Both the position numbers and the translations under genes were made by a program. Shown in pieces: positions 40,519 to 46,477 of a DNA stretch of 46,477 bases (the first letter of the stretch is position 1; each line of letters starts with the position of its first letter). The stretch is taken from assembly GCA_017380635.1 (NCBI GenBank), contig JAFODP010000012.1:1-46477 (forward strand), in the 5' to 3' direction. Source of the stretch: Bacteroidales bacterium. Its GTDB lineage: Bacteria > Bacteroidota > Bacteroidia > Bacteroidales > UBA1402. The notes under the pieces are model-generated. The model saw only the letters and a program-made list of their open reading frames with translations, ran no database searches and was not told the DNA's origin.

Positions 40519-41016
40519 GTGAAACACAAGTCAAAACAAGAATTTCAGACGGCTAGAAAAATCTATCATTACGACGAAGACGAATGGGAACGATCCTACC
40601 TTTCGCCTCGTGGTGATGGTTTTGTTGTGACGCAATGGGAACGCATTGAAGAGTCGAAAGCGAGCAAGGCGGAACGGCTGAAGTTTGAGAAAGAAATGCG
40701 AATGTGTAAAGTGCTGGCCGACAATGGTTATGCGGTGGAGTTTCTGCATGGCGTACAACGGCCTGCCGGACAAACTTACGACATTCGATTGGATGGAATC
40801 AAGACCGAGCTGAAATGTATTTCAAAAGGTCCCGGAAACATTGTGAAATACGTAAAAAAGGCTTTGAATCAACAAGGTTGCGATGCCGTGGTGATGGCGA
40901 TTCCGTCACATAGCAAAGTTTACTACGATGCAATAACAGAAGCCAGACGAAAATGCGTCGGAAGATTATTCTTTTATTTCTCCGATGACACGGAGGTAAA
41001 GGAGATAAAAAAATGA
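40519..41016 (+). CDS. PD-(D/E)xK-type nuclease domain protein, CdiA_C tRNase-like
   Basis: 165 aa, GTG start at 40519 (no ATG in frame nearby). A basic N-terminus is followed by EMRMCKVLADNGYAVEFLHG, YDIRLDGIKTELKC and a QQGCDAVVMAIP strand. The Asp of YDIRLDG and the ELK that follows form the D-x(n)-ExK core of the PD-(D/E)xK superfamily. The overall order (helix, 'GYxVxxL', 'YDixldG...ElK', 'kQgcdavvm') resembles the CdiA C-terminal tRNase domain (PF18451), usually the toxic tip of contact-dependent inhibition or phage proteins. No immunity gene is obvious downstream. Together with the gene before it, it looks like detached effector modules. Confidence 0.75.
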   Translation: MKHKSKQEFQTARKIYHYDEDEWERSYLSPRGDGFVVTQWERIEESKASKAERLKFEKEMRMCKVLADNGYAVEFLHGVQRPAGQTYDIRLDGIKTELKCISKGPGNIVKYVKKALNQQGCDAVVMAIPSHSKVYYDAITEARRKCVGRLFFYFSDDTEVKEIKK

Positions 41017-41292
41017 GGCCAGTGAAAACCGACCCCGGGGCGGTACACGACCGTTTTTGATCCTGTCCCTACACTATCATTGTGCGCCGCAAAGATATAA
41101 ACATTTTTCAAATCCAAGCGCCGCGAATGAAAATTTTCTGCATATTGCCCATCCCTGCGCTTGCCACTCGCAGGGCCGCCGATGCAAAGCTCGGCTGCCC
41201 GCTCGCTACGTGTGAAGCAATTGAGGGTGTGCACTTATTTTGGATAATTTGCGGTAAAACGCCCGGCGCTCCGCCTTTCGGCCTCACGCGGG
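41017..41292. other. Intergenic region between convergent genes, no gene seen
   Basis: GC-rich 276 bp between the CdiA_C-like gene and the FISUMP gene. It holds a CCCCGGGG palindrome (about 41034), a minus-strand TATATCTTTG near 41089-41098 (a -7-like box with no gene to its left on that strand) and 'ccatccctgcg', which echoes the 39500 repeats. No terminator hairpin with a T-run was found. Confidence 0.4.
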
Positions 41293-43011
41293 CTACGGGC
41301 AGACTGCGCGAACCGTGTGACCGTCGTAGCGATAGCTGTAGCCCACATCGCCCGGCCGGAATTTCAAGTAGTACGCGTCGTACGGATCGCTCTCGAAGAG
41401 CGAACTCGACCAATAGAAGCCGCTGAAACCGACATTGAAAACAGAAGTACCAAAGCGGTTGCCTGCCGCCGGCAGAAATATGCTGTTTCCGTTGGTTTTG
41501 CTGGTTACTTTACATCCTTCTACACCGTTGTGAAGGGCCTTGGTCCAGGTGCAGTTATTAAGTAATTCCTCTATTTCTGCTCCGGTAGGCATGCGCCAAG
41601 TACCGCCCCAATTGGCTCTGGCAGCGTCATCGGATAGCTCGAGGATGGTTTTGTTATCTACAGTACCATAGTAGATGTCGGTGCAATATTTGGTTATATT
41701 GTTGTATGGGCCACCGCAATACTTATACGTACTCCAACTATAATCATCCTTCGGACTCGTCTCTCCCCAAGCAAAATAATCGCCGTAGGCTTCGGGAGTG
41801 GCGGCACCAACATTGCAAGTGGCCCACTTCAGTCCGCTGGGCAAGCCGAGATCCACGTAATAGTGGCCATTTTCCTCGCCAAAAGAAGCATCTCGTTTCC
41901 ACTGAGCATACAGGATTAGATGATTATCTATGAAAATAGTTTCACCATCGGTATAAGATTGTCCACTGCCATCAGCTTTGACATTCCAACCATCGAATAA
42001 ATAAGCATATCTTGTAAAAAGATTTTTGTTTATCGCCTGCGAAACACCATAGTCAAATACTTGCTTTTTCATAATTCCCTCGCCACCGTTGGCATCGAAG
42101 GTGATGGTGTAACCAAGTTTCCATTGGGCGTAAAGTGTGATATTCTCCGTCAAACTTACAACATCCCTGTCCGTGTAGCTTGTGCCACTACCATCGGCCT
42201 TGGTGTTCCAAGAGGAAAATACACTGGCTTGTTTCGTGAAACGGACCTCGGTCAAGGGGATTAGAGCACCCTTGCTAAATTGTTGCGGATGCATGATGCC
42301 TTCGCCGCCATTGGCATCGAAGGTGATAAGGCAATATTGGGGCAAAAGGGAGCCGTACACCGCGCGCACACTGTAGGCACGGTAACGATATTGAGCCGTC
42401 AAGACATCGTATTGGTCGAAAATGGGAAGATGCAGCGCCTCGTCGGGACGAGTCTCGAGCAAGGAACTCGAAGCATACAAGGCATTTTCATCGGGAGCCG
42501 GAAGGAAAATACGGTTGCCATTGGAGGCTTTCACATCGTATCCCTTGACGCCCATATATTCGGTTTGCGTCCAGGTACATTTTTCAATCAGTTCGTTCCA
42601 TTCGGCCTGAGTGGGCATACGCCAACGACCCCGCCAATTGACATGAGCCGCATCGTCAGACAATTCCAGCGTGGTTTTGGCATCGGTAAATCCATGCCAG
42701 GCCACATCGGGCTTGGCGCAATATTTAGACAAGGCGGTGTCCGGACCGAATTTATAGTTGTCCCAAGTGTATTCTTCTTTCGGAGAGGTTTCGCCCCAAG
42801 CATACAACAAGCCTTGCTGTTCGGGGGCTTCGGCACCAATATTGCAAGTGGCCCATTTCACAGAAAGACCCAGATCGACAAAATGTCGGCCGCTTTCGTC
42901 TTTTCCGTAGGCCAATTTTTGTATAGCATCTTCCTCAAACTTTTGGCAAGAAGAGAGCAAAAGTGCCATTATCAGCGTTATCCACGCAATAAGTGTAAAT
43001 TGTTTTTTCAT
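41293..43011 (-). CDS. FISUMP-domain lipoprotein with InlB B-repeats
   Basis: 572 aa. A lipoprotein signal (MKKQFTLIAWITLIMALLLS, then SCQKFEE) anchors it in the envelope. Two FISUMP ('Fibrobacter succinogenes major paralogous') domains flank the centre: about 44-215 (FVDLGLSVKWATCNIGAEAP, LYAWGETSPKEEYTW, RGRWRMPTQAEWNELIEKCT) and about 385-572 (YVDLGLPSGLKWATCNVGAA, YFAWGETSPKDDYSW, GGTWRMPTGAEIEELLNNCT, WSSSLFESDPYDAYYLKF, HTVRAVCP). Between them are two Listeria-Bacteroides repeats (Flg_new/InlB B): ITFDANGGEGIM...SWNTKADGSGTSYTD...ITLYAQWK and a second copy. It is likely a surface adhesin or structural protein. It lies 8 nt after the PEGA gene in the same operon. Confidence 0.9.
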   Translation of the reverse strand: MKKQFTLIAWITLIMALLLSSCQKFEEDAIQKLAYGKDESGRHFVDLGLSVKWATCNIGAEAPEQQGLLYAWGETSPKEEYTWDNYKFGPDTALSKYCAKPDVAWHGFTDAKTTLELSDDAAHVNWRGRWRMPTQAEWNELIEKCTWTQTEYMGVKGYDVKASNGNRIFLPAPDENALYASSSLLETRPDEALHLPIFDQYDVLTAQYRYRAYSVRAVYGSLLPQYCLITFDANGGEGIMHPQQFSKGALIPLTEVRFTKQASVFSSWNTKADGSGTSYTDRDVVSLTENITLYAQWKLGYTITFDANGGEGIMKKQVFDYGVSQAINKNLFTRYAYLFDGWNVKADGSGQSYTDGETIFIDNHLILYAQWKRDASFGEENGHYYVDLGLPSGLKWATCNVGAATPEAYGDYFAWGETSPKDDYSWSTYKYCGGPYNNITKYCTDIYYGTVDNKTILELSDDAARANWGGTWRMPTGAEIEELLNNCTWTKALHNGVEGCKVTSKTNGNSIFLPAAGNRFGTSVFNVGFSGFYWSSSLFESDPYDAYYLKFRPGDVGYSYRYDGHTVRAVCP

Positions 43012-43019
43012 CTTCCTGC

Positions 43020-44795
43020 TTATTTGGTAAAGGGTATGACAAAATTAAGATGCACAAGAGCATCGGCCTGCGAAACAAGTTTTCCGGCAGCTTTAGAAGC
43101 CACGACGGCCTGCGCCGAAAGCGACAGCGACATATAAGGATTCAAACAATATTGAAAACGCGCTGCCAGCAGACATTCCGGTACATGAAGATCGTCGTGA
43201 AGAACATAGCCATTGACATAGTCCCAAGTGTAGGTCTTTTCCATACGCGCGAGCAAACCGGCTTGCGGGGTCATCAAGAAATGTTTTCCCATCTTCAAAC
43301 CATAACCCAATCGAATATCGGCGTGTTGCTTGATGTATTCCTTGGTTTCGCCATATCTATAATTGGCTTCCACATTGATGCCTTTCGCAAAATAAACGCC
43401 CAAGCTTCCGCCCACGAAAGATTGCAGACTCAAGCCTACTCCCGCATAAAGCGAAGCATTGCTCAGGTATTCGTTGTTGTTTAGCTTTTTTCTCAGGGAC
43501 ACGTTCACAGAAAAAGTATCCTTGTGTGCAATTTCAATTGTTTGTCGCAAAGGAAAATAACCTGGCATTTCCATCAGCAGACGATGCTCTCCAATATTGA
43601 TATCGTCTTGTGTCAGAGGAGTTTCGCCCAAGAAAACATCATCCATATAAACCTTGGCCTGCTGCGGTTCGGATTGCACGGATAATGAACCCATCATGGG
43701 CTGCGGTTCGTTCAGACGAATACTTTGAGGATTTGGTTCCCTGATTTGCAACTGTGTAATGCCTCTCTCGTGGGCAGTGCGACGTGTTTCCACATAATAA
43801 TCACCGGGCTCAAGTTTCAATTCGTAACGGCCTAATGCCTTGAACTGTCCATCGAACCAGATTTCGGTTTTCTCGTCGGCCAAGAGCGTCACCAAAGCAA
43901 TATTTTCTTGCAGCGACACTTGAATTTCTACCGTCTGTCCGTCGGAGAGTTGCAAAGCCTGCTCAAAATTCCTATAACCGGGCTTCATCACACGCAGACG
44001 ATAATCGCCACTTTTCAGTCCTTCGGTTTTCATCGGAAGTTGCCCTATCCTTTCGTCGTTCAAATAAACATAAGCACCATGAAATTCTTTGGACGCAAGC
44101 ATATTAATCCATCCCACATTGGCTTTCAACTGCACTTGCAGGATGTCGTTTTCGGCAACATAGGGCCCATCTGATGAAGTTTGAGCATCGGGCTTTTTCA
44201 CCTCCAGACTACCCGCTTGTGTATAATGATTCACCGCCGACACACGATAACTATGTTTACCATAACTGAGTCGTTTGCTGGCAAAACCTTGTTCATCGAC
44301 GAAAATGGGTTCCTCGCCTATTTCCACCGAAGCGTTTGCCGGGACAACTCGAAATCGAACTTGTTGCTGATAAGTTGTAAGATCCTCGAAAATCTGCGCT
44401 TTACCGGCCAAAAGATTCAGTTCGTAGGTGCGGGCTTTTTCGATAGGCACAGGAAAATAATAATCGCGCAAATGGCCCAATTGCTGATGAAAAATAGAGA
44501 TGCGCTTGATGCCGTGAGGCACATACACCCAGATTTCGCCCACATGCTGTTCCACCTTGACTATGCCCACCATACCTCCATCGAAGGTAAATCCCTGGAC
44601 CGTGGTGGGAATCTTTATCAATGCCGAAATTTCACCATTATGATCTTTTTGCATCGTGCCGTAAGTATTGGCCGTCAAGTCGTTTTCCAATGCCCGAAAT
44701 GAACTGACAGCGATGCTTTGCGCTGCAAGCTCAAGCGTCGACAAACAATTAATTATCAACAGTATACAAAGAAATATACGAAGGGTATTTTTCAT
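43020..44795 (-). CDS. PEGA-domain protein with C-terminal outer-membrane barrel-like region
   Basis: 591 aa. The signal peptide (MKNTLRIFLCILLIINCLST, then LELAAQS) is followed by several PEGA-like sandwich repeats. The clearest are LASKEFHGAYVYLNDERIGQ...LKSGDYRLRVMKPGYRNFEQ (about 233-285) and GSLSVQSEPQQAKVYMDDVF...IGEHRLLMEMPGYFPLRQ (about 370-425). From about 450 to the end are amphipathic strands typical of a beta-barrel (LYAGVGLSLQSFVGGSLGVY, INVEANYRYGETKEY, LHVPECLLAARFQYCLNPYM). PEGA repeats are cell-envelope modules often displayed on the surface. It is the first gene of an operon with the FISUMP lipoprotein and has a TATCTTTG box 36 nt upstream. Confidence 0.88.
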   Translation of the reverse strand: MKNTLRIFLCILLIINCLSTLELAAQSIAVSSFRALENDLTANTYGTMQKDHNGEISALIKIPTTVQGFTFDGGMVGIVKVEQHVGEIWVYVPHGIKRISIFHQQLGHLRDYYFPVPIEKARTYELNLLAGKAQIFEDLTTYQQQVRFRVVPANASVEIGEEPIFVDEQGFASKRLSYGKHSYRVSAVNHYTQAGSLEVKKPDAQTSSDGPYVAENDILQVQLKANVGWINMLASKEFHGAYVYLNDERIGQLPMKTEGLKSGDYRLRVMKPGYRNFEQALQLSDGQTVEIQVSLQENIALVTLLADEKTEIWFDGQFKALGRYELKLEPGDYYVETRRTAHERGITQLQIREPNPQSIRLNEPQPMMGSLSVQSEPQQAKVYMDDVFLGETPLTQDDINIGEHRLLMEMPGYFPLRQTIEIAHKDTFSVNVSLRKKLNNNEYLSNASLYAGVGLSLQSFVGGSLGVYFAKGINVEANYRYGETKEYIKQHADIRLGYGLKMGKHFLMTPQAGLLARMEKTYTWDYVNGYVLHDDLHVPECLLAARFQYCLNPYMSLSLSAQAVVASKAAGKLVSQADALVHLNFVIPFTK

Positions 44796-44830
44796 CTCCT
44801 CAATCTATACCTTATTTATTAGTAAGGCCG

Positions 44831-44838
44831 CAAAGATA
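44831..44838 (-). promoter_or_regulatory. -7 promoter element for PEGA-FISUMP operon
   Basis: Minus-strand TATCTTTG (TAnnTTTG), 36 nt upstream of the PEGA gene ATG. Confidence 0.65.
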
Positions 44839-44894
44839 AAATTTTCCCACTGAACATTCAAGCACACTTGCCGGAAAAACACAATACAGCGCAA

Positions 44895-45170
44895 CTAGTC
44901 ATCCCCGCAAACCTCCACTATCGACTCGTTGAAAAAGGCGCTTATCAGAGCAATGGTCCGTAAGGTAAAATTATGATGTCCGCCGAGCCACTTACTTACT
45001 TCGCTGGGACGCTTACCAAGGGCTTCGGCAAACTGTTTTTTCGTCAGTCCGCGTTGCCTGATAAGGAAGTCTATGCGGTTGGCAATGGCAAAAGACAAAT
45101 CCACTTCCCTCCTGACATTTTCAGGCACCGCTTCCAGCATTTTCCCAAAAGTTCTTTCTATCGTTTTCAT
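44895..45170 (-). CDS. HigA-type XRE-family antitoxin
   Basis: 91 aa. The helix-turn-helix spans about 37-62 (RQRGLTKKQFAEALGKRPSE, then VSKWLGGHHNFTLRTIALIS), an HTH_3/XRE domain. The N-terminal 30 residues (FGKMLEAVPENVRREVDLSF) form an extra helix that may bind the toxin. The order toxin first, antitoxin second, with a 3-nt gap to the preceding gene, is the HigBA arrangement. It should repress the operon by binding the palindrome at 45692-45711 (inference). Confidence 0.88.
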   Translation of the reverse strand: MKTIERTFGKMLEAVPENVRREVDLSFAIANRIDFLIRQRGLTKKQFAEALGKRPSEVSKWLGGHHNFTLRTIALISAFFNESIVEVCGDD

Positions 45171-45173
45171 ACC

Positions 45174-45638
45174 TCAAAAACTTTTATCCATTTCTATCGT
45201 GTTGGTAGTTATCACAATTGATCCATTCTTTTTCCCTTCTGTAATCAGTCTTTCAAACTTCTGCAAACTAAGAACATAGCCCTTCAATACATCATCTTCG
45301 TTATACGTTCTTGTCTTTTTAATTCCTCCATTACCGAGAATAAGTATGCTATCTGATAAACGCAGGCAATAAAGTCGCAAACGCGAATCGCTTATTGGCA
45401 AAGCGCATACACCATCATTGATTTTTCCTTCGGGACGAAAAAAACGCTCCAAGGCTCCTTTTTCTGAAATTTTATCAATCAAAGCAACTATCCTCATCAA
45501 ATCGGAATTATATTCTGCATCGTTCACAAATTTGTGATAAAAACGTTCAAATTCGCTATTATTTTCCGAAAGAAATTGAATGGTGTAAATAGTACAAGCT
45601 TTTGCTTTATTCACAAGTATTAGTTCCGTGGCATTCAT
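45174..45638 (-). CDS. HigB/RelE-type toxin
   Basis: 154 aa. The recognisable core is FFRPEGKINDGVCALPISDS then RLRLYCLRLSDSILILGNGG and IKKTRTYNED, which fits the Gp49/HigB-like RelE superfamily: a core strand with basic RLRLY, then the 'LLGNGGIKxTxxY' block. RelE-fold members cut mRNA on the ribosome. The N-terminal 80 residues are helical and longer than in minimal HigB (about 100 aa). Together with the XRE gene it forms a type II toxin-antitoxin operon with its own promoter. Whether it is active cannot be judged from sequence. Confidence 0.82.
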   Translation of the reverse strand: MNATELILVNKAKACTIYTIQFLSENNSEFERFYHKFVNDAEYNSDLMRIVALIDKISEKGALERFFRPEGKINDGVCALPISDSRLRLYCLRLSDSILILGNGGIKKTRTYNEDDVLKGYVLSLQKFERLITEGKKNGSIVITTNTIEMDKSF

Positions 45639-45677
45639 AATAAATAAGGTCTAATTGTATTTCTATTCAAGGCTCGG

Positions 45678-45685
45678 CAAATATA
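45678..45685 (-). promoter_or_regulatory. -7 promoter element for the toxin-antitoxin operon
   Basis: Minus-strand TATATTTG (TAnnTTTG), 40 nt upstream of the toxin ATG (45636-45638). Confidence 0.65.
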
Positions 45686-45691
45686 CAAACA

Positions 45692-45711
45692 ATTTCACTT
45701 ATAAGTGAAAT
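45692..45711. promoter_or_regulatory. Perfect 20-bp palindrome, probable antitoxin operator
   Basis: ATTTCACTTATAAGTGAAAT is a perfect 20-bp inverted repeat, 6 bp upstream of the -7 element, so it lies over the -33/spacer region. A symmetric site of this kind is the expected binding site of a dimeric XRE antitoxin, which would explain autoregulation. Confidence 0.75.
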
Positions 45712-45782
45712 AAATAATTAAATTTTTCCTCTCTTAAAATAACATCCCTGCAGCAAGCGCCAGATTGTAATCAAAACCCGCA

Positions 45783-46003
45783 CCCACTCATTTCCACAAC
45801 TCAGATTTGGAGATTTGAGGATTTCGCGACAACTCACGCAAGAGCAACACCCATTCTTCCCCGAAATTCAGATTTGAAGATTTGAAGACTTCGCGACAAG
45901 TCACCCAAGACCGGAACCCATCCATCCCGGCAATTCAGATTTGGAGATTTCGCGACAAGTCGCGCATGGCCAGTCACCCATCCATCCCAGCAATTCAGAT
46001 TTG
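45783..46003. repeat. Degenerate 60-67 bp repeats
   Basis: Four copies of a unit containing 'ccca(c/t)(t/c)cat...(a/c)a(a/c)tcagatttgg(agattt)...ttcgcgacaagtc' begin at about 45783, 45850, 45917 and 45977 (spacings 67, 67, 60). Part of the array is open on the plus strand, where two consecutive copies read HPSIPAIQIWR-like peptide. It runs directly into the 127-bp array. The 839-bp stretch 45639-46477 holds no conventional gene. Confidence 0.75.
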
Positions 46004-46402
46004 GAGAGTGCGTGAGATGTCGCGTCCGCAAAGCGAAGACGACAGGAGCGTACTTGAGTACGTGACTGAGGATGAGCTGCAGCGGGCGCGGCAGATTGCG
46101 CGCTATACAAATCTGAAAGAACCAAGCTTGGAGAGTGCGTGAGATGTCGCGTCCGCAAAGCGAAGACGACAGGAGCGTACTTGAGTACGTGACTGAGGAT
46201 GAGCTGCAGCGGGCGCGGCAGCTCGCGCGCTATACAAATCTGAAAGAGCCAAGCTTGGAGAGTGCGTGAGACGTCGCGTCCGCAAAGCGAAGACGTCAGG
46301 AGCGTACTTGAGTACGTGACTGAGGATGAGCTGCAGCGGACGCGGCAGATTGCGCGCTATACAAAGCTGAAAGAGCCAAGCTTGGAGAGTGCGTGAGATG
46401 TG
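46004..46402 (+). repeat. 127-bp tandem array, each unit a 42-codon mini-ORF
   Basis: Three nearly identical 127-bp copies start at 46004, 46131 and 46258, with a fourth beginning at 46385. On the plus strand copies 1 and 2 each contain a complete frame: ATG at 46017 and 46144, stop TGA at 46140-46142 and 46267-46269. Both read MSRPQSEDDRSVLEYV then TEDELQRARQ(I/L)ARYTNLK. Copy 3 has ACG in place of ATG (46271), and copy 4 has ATG followed at once by TGA. Units join as TGAGATG, so the stop of one copy is one base from the start of the next. The unit also contains a GTACT/AGTAC inverted repeat and CCAAGCTTGG at the junction. The minus strand is also open across the array, so translation is unproven. 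Confidence 0.8.
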
Positions 46403-46477
46403 AAGTGATGGAGTGAGCGGCCGAAGGGAGTTTGCTTTCGCAAATGACCGAGGACGCGAACGAACAGCGCTTTGCAG

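Noticed and set aside
45783..46402. CRISPR array
   Set aside because: Units are 60-127 bp and repeat in full, without short repeats separated by unique spacers, and no cas genes are in the window.

Overview
The window looks like chromosomal DNA from a Bacteroidota bacterium of the order Bacteroidales, probably Prevotella-like. Evidence: (1) many intergenic regions carry the Bacteroidota -7 promoter element TAnnTTTG at sensible distances from starts; (2) there are type IX secretion C-terminal domains, a short primary sigma factor without region 1.1, and DUF4491, DUF2490, FISUMP and BspA-type LRR proteins; (3) Shine-Dalgarno sequences are generally absent. The species cannot be named from this alone.

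Layout. 1-7854 (all minus strand) is an accessory island. It holds a five-gene, nearly gapless operon: MmeI-family DNA methyltransferase, a small protein with a HEPN-like Rx4H motif, a two-TM coiled-coil protein, an SF2 helicase and a GIY-YIG nuclease-domain protein. A decayed gene remnant and the start of an AlbA_2/Schlafen-type protein follow. This is the best candidate in the window for an undescribed defence (restriction-like) system. Its first gene starts 33 nt after the stop of a housekeeping-type operon at 7887-11853: VTC polyphosphate polymerase, DUF4956 membrane protein, DUF2490 outer-membrane protein and a Cthe_2159-like beta-helix lipoprotein.

12121-20349 (minus) is a mostly core run: serB, uup (ABC-F), uvrA, a lytic transglycosylase and a T9SS-sorted protein. 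20469-22820 (plus) encodes a LysM/periplasmic-binding-like protein and an outer-membrane beta-barrel. 22941-25377 (minus) carries rpoD and htrA/degP. RNase P RNA (plus, 25529-25873) leads directly into a YihY/BrkB membrane protein; ribE is convergent. 27986-34332 holds a small pectin-degrading set: a CE12 esterase and a PL1 pectate lyase on the plus strand, and a second pectate lyase on the minus strand tightly followed by glnA.

34333-41016 (plus): a duplicated 75-bp promoter-proximal repeat, DUF4491, a BspA-like LRR protein, tRNA-Lys(UUU), a radical SAM/SPASM protein and ettA. An orphan pair of polymorphic-toxin/phage-type modules follows (LPD3/BECR-like, then a PD-(D/E)xK CdiA_C-like nuclease). 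41293-44795 (minus): a PEGA protein and a FISUMP/InlB-repeat lipoprotein. 44895-45638 (minus): a HigBA-type toxin-antitoxin pair with a perfect 20-bp palindromic operator. The right end (45783-46402) is tandem repeats, including a 127-bp array in which each unit is precisely one 42-codon mini-ORF plus one base, joined as TGAGATG.

All calls come from reading the sequence and from memory of protein families; no database search was run.
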